Counted from the first letter of the stretch, positions 22,101-37,100 are shown. The stretch: 64,000 nt of DNA from Nematostella vectensis (GCF_932526225.1 NC_064048.1:6864627-6928626), one strand, 5' to 3'. Notes: a model not told the origin generated them from the sequence alone. Made by a program: numbers and translations.

Positions 22101-25100
22101 CAATTTCAAAGCTGAATTCTCTTCTTCGATTATCTTGAAGTTCTGTTCCAACTCTGACAAGTCAGCGCTGAAGTTTTCTCTCAGATCTTGCATCTTCTGC
22201 TCAAGCTCTTGATGAGCGGAGTTTCTCTCTTTCAGCTCTTCTTGCAAGCGTTTGATCGAATCCGAGTGTCCCTGAAGATCACTGTCACTTTCCTTTACTA
22301 TATTCGGGTGTTTTTGTTGATCACCGTCGGTCACCTCGCTACACATCGGACCAGGAACAGCATCCACTGGCGATCGTGAGCTTTGAACAATACCCTCTTT
22401 CTCCGTAACAATACCATCCAATTCCTTTTTCAAAACCGCTACCTCATCTTTGAACGACTCAATCTCCAGTTCATAGCTTTCGATCATCTCATTTTTCGCA
22501 TTCAATACATCGTCTTTCAGGTCCACACAGTCAACTATTGCGTCTTTATACTGAACGGGCTTTTGTTTCACTTGGGCCTCAAGCCGCCTTAGCTGAACTC
22601 TAAACTCATGCGCGAGCTCATCGGCAGCGGATTTACCCTGAAGGGCATGCTCCAAATCGTTTCTCAATCCTGAAACAATATGATCGAAATTTGCTTGTAG
22701 CGAGTCAATATCTTCTCGCTGTTTGTTTAATGCCTCGAGCTTTCCGGATAAGTCATGTAGTTGTTCTGAATTTGACTTGAGCTCTTCGTCTTTTCTCTCT
22801 ATAGTTTGCTTCATCTCAGCAGTGGTGACACTAAACTCGGTTTTTAGGCTTTGCAGCTGCTTTTCGTGTTCGGTAGCAAGTTCTCGTAGTTTGTCCTCAA
22901 GCGTTTGAATAAGCGCTGATTTCTGTTCAAGAGCTGTACCTTCCTCATACTGTTGTATTTCCTTCTTCGCTTGATCGAGTTCATCAAGTAACGCGTCTTT
23001 CTCTTTCATAGTACGCTCTGACCCCATCACAGCCTCTGCATAGCTAGCCTCAAGTGCTACCCTTTCATCTTTTATCGCTTGATTCGCTTGCTTGATCTTC
23101 TCCAAATCCTGCGCCTGCTCTTTGATCAGCTTATCTTTTTCTTGCACGAGCTTCTGATACTTATCATTCAGAATCTCGCTACGCTCTTTCTCACTTGCAA
23201 CATGTTGCATTTTTTCGCGGAGTTCGCCCACAATTTTATCCCTGTTGCTTACGACTTCTTCGAGTTCCATTCGCAATTCTTGTGCAACTTTTTCGCTCTC
23301 TATCTTATCCTTACGAACTTGTTCTAGCTCCTCCCTAACCGCATCCGCATCGAGGTCATCCTCATCATTTTTACCCTTCTTCTTTAGTAACTGTCTTAGC
23401 TTCCTTTTCAATTTTTCGTTCATAGATTGTGTGGACTCCAGCTCGGTGTTGGCTGAGTTCAGTTGGATCTTCAAAGCGTTCAACTCTTCGACCATATGGT
23501 CTTCTTTCTGATGCGATTGTTGGAGCTGGCGCTCAAGCACTGGTTCTGCTTCGGTCTTGGCTTGATTGTCAAGATCCGTGTTTTTCTGCTTGAGGCTTAG
23601 CAACTCTTCTTGAAGTTGAATCAATTGAAGCTCCAAACCTGGGCCTGCTTTAGCTTGTGTTTCTAGATCCATGTTTTTCTGCTGGAGAATTTGTAGATGT
23701 TTTTGAAGCTCAATCAATTGCTGTGTCGTCTGTTCAGAGGTATCTTCATTTGGCGACAAAATAGTCAGTTTAGTCAATTCATCCTTCAGGGCTTCATTTT
23801 CTATTTTATTTTTCTTGAACTCTTCTTCCATTTTACTTAGCAGTTGACTCAAATCTTCCATCTTTGTGCCCTCAGCTTCCAGAAGCCTTTCAAGCTCTTC
23901 TTTCTCATAAGTAAGATTATCTTTCTCCCTTTGATTGTTCGAAAGCTGTTCTTTCAATTCAGCTACCTTCTCTTCCAACTCTTTCCTAACCTCAAGTAAT
24001 TTATCTACTAATTCCTCCAGCTCCTGTCGGCTGGATTCTAACCCTCTGATGTTCTCAGTAAGGTCCGAAACTCTCTGCTGTAATACACCAAGCATTTCTT
24101 CCTTCTCAGACAAAATTTGATCCTTCTCTCTTTTCTCATTTTTCAAAGCCTCTTCTGACTCAGCCAAGCTTGTAAGCCTCCCTCCTTCATCTTTAAGAAG
24201 AGATTTCTTTTGACTATTGTCTGCCTCGAGGGACTCGCACAATGCCTCCAGCTCCTCAATTCTACTGGTGTTTTCATTCAACGTGTCCTCCTTCTCGGCA
24301 AGTGCGAGCTCCATTTTAACACTCTCTTTATTGGCCTTCTTCAGTTGTTTCTCAAGATCTTGAATGGCTTCCTCTTGTTCGCTGGATAAAGATTCAATCT
24401 TCTGAGATAACTTTGCGCACTGGTGCTCGTATTCGGCGCTTATTCTTTGTATTTCGTCAGAGTGACGCTGTCTTTGGGATTCTATAGCTTGCTCCATCTG
24501 CTTTAGTTGCTCTTTCAAGGTAACCTTAGTGAAAAATTTACATTGGTTAAAGAATGTCGATAAACGAGTAATATTAGATACATTTGCAAGTAAACGTTAG
24601 AACATAGTAAGTAGATTCTAACTATGGTTAGAATGACGTCTGGTACGTCATTAAACACTTTATTGGCTATTTTTTATTGAAAATATATCAGGTAAGCGCT
24701 TGAAACCGAGGAAAAGTGTACATTTGTGCGAGCTACAAAATTTGGAGACATTGGGTCTGATTTTTTTCAATCAGCACAATCATAGAACTTGAATTTGCCT
24801 TTTTGGCTATTCAAGAAAAGAGTTCATTGTCACGATTACCGAATCGCTACACAAAACCCAGCTCGAAATAAAAGGAAAACTTTGGGACTTTGCTGCTGTA
24901 ATATGCTGAATTTCAAAGAGGAATTAGCATGGTCGAGTCGAAGACATAAAGCGTACAAGGAAGCAACCACGCAGCTAATTTTCAACGATGTGACCTGGTT
25001 AACAGATTGAATTGTCAACGTCTATATGAACATTTGGTAACATACCTTGTCTTCATTGGCGTTTCTTAGTTCAGATACCAGCGACTCGTTTGTTGCCCTC

Positions 25101-28100
25101 GCTTCCCTCAGTTCGGATACAGAGCTTTCCCCGCCCTGCTGTAGATCTTGAATTACCGCATCTTTTTGTGTGATCAAAACCTCGAACTCCCGTCGAAGCC
25201 CCTCACTCAACTCTTCCTTCCCTTTTTCTGAGTCAGCCAACAGTCTATTAAACATTTCTTCCTTTTCAAGATACGTTTTCTCAATCGTCTCCTCGAGCTC
25301 CCGGATTTTGCTATCATAGCGAGTCTGAACTTCTCCTATAACTGCTTTCGATCTGTCTTCCATTTCTCCCCGCTCTTTTCGCATTTCTTCAATTCGGATC
25401 CTGAGGTTGTCCACCACACTATCCTTTTCATGTATGATCGAATCGAATTCATTTTTTACCCGTTGTAGCTCGGTGCTGTTCTTTGACAATTCCCGCTCTA
25501 GTTCATAATTTGTTTTTCTGGAATCGTCTAGAATCTTCTTTAAATTCTGAACGGTGGTGTCCTTCTCTTCAAAAGCTTTTTCAAAGTCCTGACGAAGCTT
25601 CTTACAAACGTCACCTTTATCTCTCAAAACCTTTTCAACCTCACTATCAAAACGCTTTTGCATTTTATCTTTTTCAACCTTCAATTTCTCAAGATCGTAC
25701 TGCAGTTGATCCCGCTCACGCTTGGATTCAAATAAACTGGCTTCTAATTCGTCGCGAATCTCTTCCAATGTCTTTTTCTCCTCGTGCAGGGATGACGCTC
25801 TTGTGAACAGCTCAGCTTTGGATCTTTCCAGCTCGTCCTTCCAAGTCATATCTTCGTTCACTTTTTCCTCTATCGCTCCTTGAAGCTGTTCGCAAACCTT
25901 AGATTTCTCCACTAATGTTCTCTCCATCTCGAGGAACGTAATGTGAGAAGAACGCTGTATCTCGTCTCGATCTCTCATAGCACTTTCTAAATCACCTCTT
26001 AGCCCTTGGCAAATGTTATCAAACTCTTCTTTCACGATCTCGCGAATCCTGTCTTTCTCTTCTAGTATTTGTTCCTTCTCACGCTGTACCACTTCTAGCT
26101 CGAGCTTTAACCTCTCAATCTCGTCCTGGCTGTGCGCTTCGTTTAGGTACTCCCCAGGTGATGCAGCAACCATTCGTTCAGTGTCCATTGCTTTGATCTT
26201 TTCTTCAATTTTAGAACCCTCAGCTCGCGTATCTAAGTCACTCACCAAGCTATCCTTCTCAGCTCGCAAACATTCCATCTCTTCTCTTAAAGAAGACAAA
26301 ACATCATCTTTGTCCTTCAAGGCTTCCTCAAATTCTTGTCTGAGCTTTGTGCAAATCTCATGTTTTTCAGAAGAAATCTTTTCTATTTCCGCTTTCATTT
26401 TTTCTTTCTCTTCGCGCGTGGATTTGATGTTGTTCTTCAACCTGATTTTAATTTTCTCAAAGTTCTTCTTGGCTTTGTCGAGTTCTAAGGAGAGGGACTC
26501 CTTAGTTGTAGTTGCTTCATCAAACTCACTCTGCAATATTCAATTAAAAGCATGTTTTTCAAAGCAGAAAGCAGAATAATTGTCATATTTATGTCTTAAT
26601 TATTATGTTTGTTTTGACTTATTCTCAGATTTGACTAATAGTAATCACCCCCGCCTTTCCCTAACTCTTATTATATGTCTTAAGTCATTCTTCATCCGAT
26701 TTGATCAATAGTGATCAATAGTACAGCAGGATACAATACGTATACGATAAAATGGTCTGCGTTGCTAATGTTATGTTCCACTATAGGCAAGTTCTTAAAT
26801 CCCTACCGGAATTGAATGTGTTTAAAAAACATTACATCATCTTCCATATTTAGAATGCAAAAGTAACACCATTGAGAGGTATACACACAACATACTACCA
26901 TGGCCTTTTTTCTAACCTTGATTTCTCCCATCTCGCCTAGCGAGGAAGTCCTCTCGTGGCTTATGGTCTCTAACTGGGCCTCTAGCTCAGCGTATTTAGC
27001 AGTCATGTCCATTAAACTAGAGTCTAATTCGGCTTTCTCTTCCCTAAAGCTCTCCGCGAGGTCTTCTTTTTCTTGGATAACTTTCTCTAGGTCCAGCTTT
27101 AGTTCCTCTTCAGTATTCTTGACATCCTCCTTCATAGACTGAAGCTGGTTGTCTTTTTGGCTCAACTGTCTCTGAAGCTGTTCGTTTTTTGATCTTAGAT
27201 CATCAAGGATATCGTTCAAGTCCCTGGACGCTGATTCGTAAAACTGTTTTGCTGCTTCTAATTGCGACTTAAGTAATTCCTCACCCTCGTTTGCTGACTC
27301 TAACATCGCTTCTCGCTCTTGAAGTTTAGCTTTTAGCTCTTCAATATTTTTATCTTTTGCATCTCTGACTGACTGAACATCTAGTTCTTTTTCTTGAAGT
27401 TTAGCTTCTAGTTCTTCGATCATTCTTTCCTTTTCTTGAACATTGTCGTCAAGCTCACTTCCCAGTCGCTTAATAATTTCTTCCTTTTCTCGTAAATATG
27501 ACTGTTCCAACTCTTTCATTGTCGTCTCAAACTCAGCTCTTAACACGGCTAAGTCGTTGCTCTTTTCAACAAGAGCAGTATTCAGTTTATCTGACGTCTC
27601 CTTTGCCTCGTTCCTTTCTTCCTTCAATTTCTTCTTCAGTTGCTGAATAAACCGATCTTTCTCGGACAAGGTATTCATCAAGTCTTCTTTCTGCGAGTTT
27701 GGCAGAGCAGACTTAAGTCTGAGATCCAGTTCTAGCTTTTCTGTCTGAGTTCTTTCCAAGTCAAGTTTCAGATTCTCTGCTGCATGAAGGGCTTCTTGTA
27801 ATCGCAAATTAACTTCATCGTTCTTCTGTCTTTCACCTTTACACTCGTCCTTAAGATTATTCAATTCTTCCTCCTTTGCAGAATAACTGTGCCTCAATTC
27901 ATTATTTGCAAACTCCAGTTCTTTTAACTGCTCGACTTCAGATACCAGTTTCTCAAGTTCAAAAGCCAGCTCCTCTTTTAAAGCAATCTCATTCGATAGT
28001 CTCTCATTTAACTCATTAATCGCTTTCTTGTGCTCTTTCACGGTGTTTCCCAGTTTCTCTTTATGCTCAATATTTAGCTTCTTATTCAGTTCAATCTTTT

Positions 28101-31100
28101 CTCGGATCTTGTCCTTCAGTCTAGCTATCACCGAATCTTTATGAAACCTTAACTCATCATATTTCTTAGAGAGGTCTTCTCGAATTTGCTGCTTTTCTGC
28201 TTCCTTTTCTGCAGTCACTTCTTCAAGCTTGTGTCGGAGTGTCTCAAGCTCTTCGTTAAAATTAGCATCGGGTGCACAATCTTGCAATTGTTCCTCTTGA
28301 ACGGAATGCTGGATAGTTTCTATTGCTTCCTCCTTAGAAGAAGCAACTTGTAATTCGCTTCGAGCCTTTTTCTCCTCAACAAACACTTCCCTAGGAATCG
28401 TGTCATCTTGACCTTGTGAACGCAGATTAAGAAGTTCATTTGTAAGATTTCCAATTTCTTCCGCAAGGGTTTCATTTTGAAGAGATTTCTCAGCAATCGC
28501 TTGCTTGAAACCAACTTCGGCTTTCTCTCTTTCCTCGAAATAATCCTTAAGCTGCTGTTTACAGTCTTCTAGCTCCTTCTCGAGAATTCTACGGAACTCA
28601 ACCTCCTTCTCAATGGCTGAATTATACATCACTCGCTCCCCTTCCCATTCGGCGTTTTCTACCTCGAAATGGCGCAAAGCACTGACTGTTTCCTGTGCCA
28701 TGATCAGTTCAATATCTCTTTGCTCCAATAACTCAGTCTTGGCATCCAGCAGTTCCTGTTTGCTCTTGATCTCAGATCGAAGGTGATCCACTTCCTCTCT
28801 GGAGTTTTCTAGTTCATTTCTTGTGCTACTTTCCGAAAAAATAGTTTCAGCTATTTTTGACTCTAGCTCTTCCACTTGAGAGTTAAGATTTTCTATTTCC
28901 TCGGCCTTTCTATTGAGTAACTCGTACAACTCATTTTCTTCCTCTTTTCGTTGTAACTCATTACTTAGCCTCGACTTCAGCTCTTCGGTTTCCGCTGCCT
29001 TTAAATTTAATTCTTCGTTTGTCTCAAGAAGTTTTTCAGAAAGCGACTCTTTCTGGCGTTCCAAGTCTAACATTGCATCCTTCGATGCTGATAGCTCCTC
29101 AAACTCTGCAGCCTTCTTGGCTGTCAACTCATTCAGCTCTGATCTTATTTCTTGAGACACCTCTCTTTCCTTTTCAGCCTCGGCTACAGCCTCCTCGACG
29201 GCCTTGGAAAGACTGACGTTTTCCTCCTTCAGGATGATACAGTCTTGCTGGAATTGGCTTATTTCGGATGCCTGCTCCCGGAATCTTTCCTTAAGCTCCT
29301 TCAGTTGTTGCGAATCCATGTCTTTGCTTAGTAAATCCTCTTTTAATAAAGCAATTTCTAAGAAATGAGATTCCACGATTTTATTTAAGTTGGCCAACTC
29401 TTCATTAAGCCCTTCAGTGTTTCTATTCAGCACTTCTCTCTCACTCTGTAACTGTTGCATCGCCTGTTCTTTACTTTCGTACTCCATTTTCTTTTGTTCA
29501 GCCTCACTACGAAGTGAATCCATTTCCTCCTTCATAGTGCTGTTTTCTTTAACAAGAGCTTCGTATTTCTTTTTCAGGTTTTGAGCTCTCTTTTTCCATG
29601 TTCCAATCTCGGCCTCGTGTTTCTCCTGGATTCCCTCAAACTCCGCTTTCATTTCCTCCGCCTTACTGTTGACTTCATGGAAGCTGATTTCAAGAGCACT
29701 GCAGTTAGAGTCTCTTTCATCAAGACAGGCCTGTAGGGCGCTGAGTTCCCTCTCCTTTTCGTCTAATCGCTCTAAAAGCTGCTGTTCAAGCTCTGCGGTT
29801 TTCTCTGTCGATGCTTTAAGTTCGCCTTTTAAGGCTGCAATCTGCTCCGTTTGAACCTCAAAACTTTCGTTCATCATTTCAATCTGAGCATCTTTGCTCT
29901 TTATTAAGTTTTCTTTTTCTTCGATCAGCCCTTTTGTTTCCTTCAATGCATCGTCAACACCGCCTGTCGCATTAGCGACACTCTGGAGTGTTCCAAGCTC
30001 TGTCTGAGCCATGCCTAGTTCTTGAATCTTCAAGTTAAGATTTTCGTTGAGGATTTCTAGCTGTTCCGTCAGTAGGTTCTTTTTCGTCTCTAGATCATCG
30101 ATTCTCCCTCGTGCAGACCCAAGCTCGTGTTCTAGTGACTCCTTTTCGTTCTTGAGTGTAGCCATCAGCCCTTCCAAATCGGATAATCTTTTCCTTAATT
30201 GACTTCTCTCGAGATCAGCATACTCAGACGAAGACAACAACTTCACATGCTCCTCTCGCAGTTCTTCAAGCTCTTCAGTTGCTTGGCTCAGCTCATTCCC
30301 CTGCTCCCTGAATTGCTTCTTTAACTGTGCTAGCTGCAAAGCATCCCGTTGTTTGCTCTGTAGCTCATCTCTTAAAGATTGAACTTCAGTAACGCTGGTA
30401 GTCAAGGCCTCATTAAGATCTTTGTGTGATCTCTCTAGCTCTTCTTTCTCTTTCAGGATAGCCTGATAGCTGTTATCCATCCCCTGTTCATTGTCCTTTA
30501 ACTCATCTCTTAAACACTGAACCTCAGTAGCGCGAGCAGCAAGGGCGTCGCTTAGCTCTTTGTGCGAACTCTCTAGTTCTCCCTTTTCTTTCAGGGTAGC
30601 TTCGTACTTCTTCTTCAATGCCTGTGCTCGCTTTTTCCACGTAGCAACCTCCGCCTCATGCTTAACGAGCTCTTGATCAAGTTCACTTTTAACTTCCTCC
30701 GCCTTGGTATTTGCTTCGAGGCAGCTCGTTTCCATTACCGTGAAGCTCTGATTTCGTTCATTTAAGCTCGCCTCAAGTAGACTAATTTCGTTTTCCTTCT
30801 CTCCTAGCATCTGCTGAAGAGAGGAATACTCTTCCGCAAATGAGTTACGGAGTGTATTTAACTCATCTTTTGATGCCTTCAGGTGACCCAACTCCTCTTC
30901 TAGTGCTCGTATTCGCTCTGCAGAGACATTGACGATGTCATTTAAAGACGACACTTGCTCTAGGCCTTTCTTCTCAGTCACTTGGAGGCGTTTCGTCAAA
31001 CTGGAAATCTCTTCGTCTTTAGTTAAGGCACTTGACTGCAGCTCAGCAAGTTGTTTAGATACATTCTCCAGACTTGAAACCCGTGAGTTCAACTCTTCCT

Positions 31101-34100
31101 TTAACAAAACTAGCTGGTCTTCAAGCTCAGTTGTTTTGGCTATAAATGACAGTTCATTGCTTGCTTGTTTTCCCAACTCGTCTTTGAGCCGAACAACCTC
31201 ACGACCAAGCTCTTGGGACATTTCTGTTAGGTCTTTCTCGATCTTTCTTTTCTCATTAAGGGCGTCTTTCAGTTGATTTACTTCAGCTTGTCTTGTCTGT
31301 ACTTCACTTAAATCTGCTATTAATGCCTCTTTTTCCAATAGTAATCCTTGGGCTTCATCAAGGGATTCCTTCAACTTTATTGTTTCTGTAGCCAAAGCTT
31401 CCGCGTTAGCTTTTTCAGCCTCGAGTTCTCCACGTAGTGCTAGAATACTTGTTTCTTTCTCGGATAATAATCCTTGTATTCCAGCAATCTTAGGGTCAGA
31501 TTCTTGTAAAGCACCTTGAAGTCGATCGCGCTCGTCCGCCAAAGCCTTGATACCTTCTTCCTTTTCTCCAAGTAGTTTCTCTAGCTGCTCAACCTTTTCA
31601 ATATATTGCTGATTTTCTTGGAGCTCTTCTAGCGTCTCTTCAGCTTGAATAAGCGAAGCCTCCTTAACCTGCAACGTCTGCTCCATCACCGTACTGATGG
31701 ACAGACTCTCTTGTAACTCTTTCTTATACTGCTCCAGCTCCTGCTGCATGTTCTTCACCTTCGAATTCAGAACACCGATCGTCTTGTCCCTCTGTTCAAG
31801 CACATTGGCAATCTCAAGGGCCTTCTCTTCGACATCCCTTATCCAAGCACTCTTCTCCTCATTCTCACGATTCGATTCCTCAATCTTATTTTCCAACTCC
31901 TTCTCCAGATCTAAAAGAGTAGAGTCTCTCTTTTCTAAAACAATTTTGTACTCATTAATCGACCCTTCAAGCTGGGTTATATGCCGCCCCTTCTCGTCTA
32001 CCTGTGCGCGGAGCTGCTCAGCCAATTGGGCTTTCTCTTCAAGCTGTATCTTAAGAGCGTCAAGCTTCAGTTTCAAATCACCAGCAGCGCTAGATGCTTC
32101 ATCTCCTTTCTCTTCAAGGGCATCCACTAAAGCTTCTTCCTTCTGTTGTAGCTCCCTTATGACGCTATTTCTTTCCTCAATTTCCTGTCCGTACTCATGA
32201 GCTCTTTCCTCTATCATCTGTTCTAGTTCTTTTACCCTGGTATCCCGATCGGTAAATAGGTTTGTTAACTCGTCGACGATTCTTTCTTTTACCGAAGTCA
32301 TTTCCTCCAGCTCTTCGTCACGATTTGATAGCTGCCTCTTTAGATGTTCAACCTCGCTAGTTTTCTCGGTACATGATTTATTCAAAACGGAAACTTCTGA
32401 CTCCATTTCTGATAGCTGCTCAAGCAAAGAGCTTAGCTTTTTCTCAAACTCCTCCTTTTCTGACTGCAATGTGTTTTTGAATCTCAAAAGTTCCCCCTCG
32501 GATATTGAAACAGCAGATTTAAGATTCTCATGTTCTTTCTGCACATCTGCTAAGTCTTGCTTAATCGTGTCTCTTTGTTTTTCAAGATCCAAACACTTCT
32601 GTTGCAGCCCTTCATTTTCGGATTTCAGTTCTTCCCCAACGCGTGATAAGTCCATCAGCTTCTCCTCAAGCTCGTTGTTTAAAGCTTGAAGTTCAGAAAG
32701 TCGTGCCTGTAAGGAGGCGTTCACTTCATCCAGATCCTTCGCCGTGTTTTCAGCAACAGCAAGCTTATCTGTAAGCTCTGCCTCCCTTGCTTGCAGCTCT
32801 AACAGCCGCTTCTTCAAACCTTCAAACTCTGCATTTTTCTCCTCTTCAGCGGAAGACATCTCTGTCAAACTTGACTGCAAATGAGTTTCTATATCTATTT
32901 TTTCTTTCTTAAGGTTTTCGATGGTCTCCTTGAGTGTACATATCTCGAGGTCCCTTTGTTTAATAGCGTCAGCAGTTGCCTTGTCCAGCTGTTCGAGGCG
33001 AGAGTCCAGTTCCTCGGCACGCTTTTTACGTTGCTGCAGACTCTTCGTTGCTTTCTCGAGCTGTGCATTTCTTTCCTCGAGTTTATCGTTTAGAGCGGAG
33101 ATACTAGCATCTTTCAGTACCAGTAGATGCTGTGGAGAAAGGACAAGAATAGGTACTCATTATTTCCTTGTTTGGTATAACTGACGTAACTTTTACTGAA
33201 GACTTGATGTGTTTTAGGCGCGACTCTACCAGACTACCCATCAAAATAGAAAAAAAAAGAGATCGGCTAAAGTCATAATTTATACAACAGAACTTAAATA
33301 GAGAAGGGAGATTTTTATGCACCAGGATTTCGGGTTACTGTCCTACCCTCATGCATTCTTCTTGTTACTTTTTACAGGGCACAAAACTATCTTGATTTAT
33401 CTCGGAGATGTCAGACATCCTCCTCTCCATCATGCGTGTCTCCCTTTGGCGTAATGGTACTAACCTGTGCTTGTGAGTAGTCATTCTCTTTTGCGGCTAC
33501 TTTGTCGCCAAACAGCACTAGTTCATCTTCATTCTGCCTGATTTGATCTTGGAGTTCTGTGATCGTCTGATCCTTATTCTCAAGCTCGTGCTGGACGTTG
33601 ATTATCAGCTTTTCTTTACCTTGCAATGTAGACCTGCAGTGAAATACATTTAATGGATTTCAAGAATTTGTAAGTCAATTGAATTGACGATGCCACGGAT
33701 CAATCACAAAGTCACTAACAGAAATCAAAATCCTATAAGACAACCGTTACCATATAAAAAAAAAGCAATGCCACACCACGAAAGCATTAGCTTTAAAGGA
33801 AAATATTTCCTCGTTAGGAAAACTGACCTAATTCCCAAATCATTACATTACAAGGAACACATTACTTTACAAAAAAAAAAATACTCCACAAGAAATGAAC
33901 ACCTTTTGTCACTATAAGGAACACATTATCATTTAAGGAACACGATACCATACAAGGATATCTTCTCCCTTATAAGAAACACATTACTCTATAAGGAAAT
34001 GATACCATACAAGACATTACCGTGTTGTAAGAAAATATCTTATCATACCTAATAAGGAACAGGTTCTGCTGAAGCTGTGCGATCCGGCCTTCCAGATACT

Positions 34101-37100
34101 CCGCATGCTTCTCGCTCTGTTCAAGCTGCTCGTCAAGCTTCCTGAGGTACTCGCCATTCTCCTGCTCCTTGGAGTCCAGCGTGCTCTGGAGTTCAGAGAG
34201 CATGGACTGTAGAGGAGATTGGACAAGTGGCAACGTATGAATGAGCGAGGCGACAGATGGCAGTGCATTTACATAACACTTAGTTACGCTTATATCCAGA
34301 CTTAGCCAATAGGGTGATTTAGATCCCCGACGCCGGCTAGAGGACGCCGCCTCCCGCACGTTCGATTCCGCGCGCACGCTAATTTTTGCCGGCGTCCTGT
34401 CCAGAAGAGGACGTGAAAAAGCATGAAATGCCGTCCTGAACAGGACGCGACGCAGGCAAGAAAAGCATGCGCGCGCAAACGTGCGCGAGGCGGCGTCTTC
34501 TTGCCGGCGTCGTGGATCTAAATCACCCTAATACGAAAAAAAAAATACCAGTACTGCAATCACATATACAAACACAACAAACTCAAGTGAGCTTTGCTTG
34601 ATCACTAAGATTAATTAGATGATTATGTCATAGCTAAACCAATGCCGAACCTTAACTACCACCACCACATCAGGCAAAGATGCACGCACAACAACTTGAC
34701 TAAGTTTTGTTTAGCCACAGGTTCAGTTAATACTCAAAGCAAAAACAAACAAACAAATAAATAAACAAAAATTCAAAGACAGCGGGAATACCAAAAGGAA
34801 TTGAAATTAATTAACTTGATCTATTATAGCAATTACTCTTACTTTTACCAGGTCTCCGACATTAAACCACCATTGGTAATTCTAATAAAAACCTTCACTA
34901 AAAATGCTGTCAACAATATACGGCACGAGTAACAACATGCAGCAAACACATTAGAGACTCATTTTGTTATCATTATTATAATATTATTACCATTAGGTTT
35001 ATAAGATATTTACATTAACACGTATAGAGTAACGTATGGTGTGCGAATGGGTGGATTAATGTATGCGCGGTTCTACAACAAGAATCAGGGGTAGAATAAG
35101 AAGATTATAAGTGACATAAGAAGAAGCATTCGAGATTGCTGATAATCCAAATATTTTACAGGCATGCAATTGTATTAAATTTTCCATTAAATTGGAGCAG
35201 TTAAAGTGCGGGACATCAGAGCTCTGTACCACAAAAGGACATCAATTACAGAATTACGGAATTGCCCCATCGGGAAGTGTTTTTAAATGCTAAATCCATA
35301 CAATCTAAAAAAAATCCCCTGGAAGGCCTTTTCCTAATGCACAATATTATTTGATCGTAGCTAAAAACACATACCACGGGGCTAATTGAAAACCCCACAC
35401 TGGAGCATACTGTTTCAATAGGCGACTTGCACTAAGAATCACGTGACTTATGGGGTGACAAACTCGTGCTCACAACGGCTTTTGGCGACATAAGAACAAC
35501 AAGTAACTTATTCGGAATTTACGAATCAGTCAGAACGTTTATAACTTCGGAAACAGCCTATATTCACTATTTTTTTTTGTGTGTGTGTGTGGTGGGGTGC
35601 TTTCTCTGACGACTACAGCCTTTTCTGTGTTTATTTTGACGTTAGTTTTCCACTAAAAACGTGAATTTTTAATGCATTCGCCTTCTACCTCAAGAGGAGC
35701 TTTTAAAAGAGTTTTTGATACTGATATTACGTACCTGGTTGCTGCTAAGTATCTCCTGTAGCTGCTCCTCCAGTTTAGCTTTCTCAGCCCCTGTCTGCAA
35801 GCATTCGTTGGTAACCTCATCTAACCTTACGTTCAAGCTTTCAATCTCGGTCGAGGGTGGCACCTTCTCTATCGCGTTAGATTCTTGCATCGAGGCTACT
35901 TGTGCTTCTATTGAAGCTATAAAAAGACAGATGATTGTTAGTAAAGAATGAGCGGCGAATTACTTTGAATGCAACAATAATGCCCCTTTAGTAATGTGGC
36001 CAGATAGACATGACGGAAAAACATGATGTGACGCTTTAAATAAGCCCATTTTACACCGAATCAAGTGCGAGGTTTTTTAAATTAATGCGACTTTTTGTAA
36101 AGTGTCATTGAAATTTGAGCTTTTCGACCCTGAAACGGTACACAGGGCAATGATGATCAAGGAAAAATTATCTTAAAAAGCCAAAATCTGGTTATGTGCA
36201 CTTCGGCCTCACGTTATTTGTGTTTTGAAAATCAGTCCGTAATACGATGAACCTATAGCCATTGTAATAAATTGTGTCTTCTCTCTCTATCTGGAATTGC
36301 GCGTTTTCCAGGTTTTTCCGTCATGTCGGCCAGATACTGACACTAAAGGCCCCACCCTTTATGTTGGTATGTTTTAACATGCACACAATATCCCGTTGAT
36401 GCAGCCAAACACTGACAAGAAAAACACGCTCCACCCCGTTGCTATATAATTACACGTTTGTTAGCAAGATTATAACAGGGCACTACCAGTTCTCTTCACA
36501 AAACAACTGAGGCATCTACTAAACCAGCACACATACTCTGTAAAGCAACATTCACTTATTTTGTGCTGCTTATGATTATTTCAACGCCGTTTTCACGCAT
36601 CTTTTTTATAAAACCATGCTTATCCCTAAACATGCTTATCCCTATGTGAATCAATACAAAAGGCCCAAATAGTCGTGTTTGTGAACCAGAAGAAAAAATA
36701 CAATACACCAAAAACTGGTATTCCATTCTGCAAGATTTTCGTCTTTAACGAGACTTCTTCATGCGCTGAAGAAGTCTTATCCATATGTACATGCAGATGC
36801 CCCATAAAACTGACCATAAAAAGTCACCTTTGTTATCGATGTCAATATTGGAAGACCAATTCAAAAGTAATGCAAAAGTAAGATGATCTCATCTATTCAC
36901 GGTCATCATGATCCTCAGATTGACCACCAAGGTTACATTGAGTACATACCCCTTGTGTGTTCTGTATCAAGTAACTGTTGCCGGAGTGAAGCGTTCTCTT
37001 CCCTTAGATTCCCAGCTTCAGCCAGCTGCAGGTTTAGCCTATCAATATCACTGGACAAGGACCGAACCTCTTCACTTTGCTGCTGCACCGTGGCTTGGGT

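Noticed and set aside
19290-33129. Many plus-strand frames of 60-190 codons, Ser- and Phe-rich
   Set aside because: They are antisense shadows of the Glu/Lys/Leu-rich coiled-coil exons; the composition follows from reverse-complementing those codons.
34360-34390. tRNA-like B box (GTTCGATTCC)
   Set aside because: No matching A box or acceptor stem; it lies within the GC-rich MITE.
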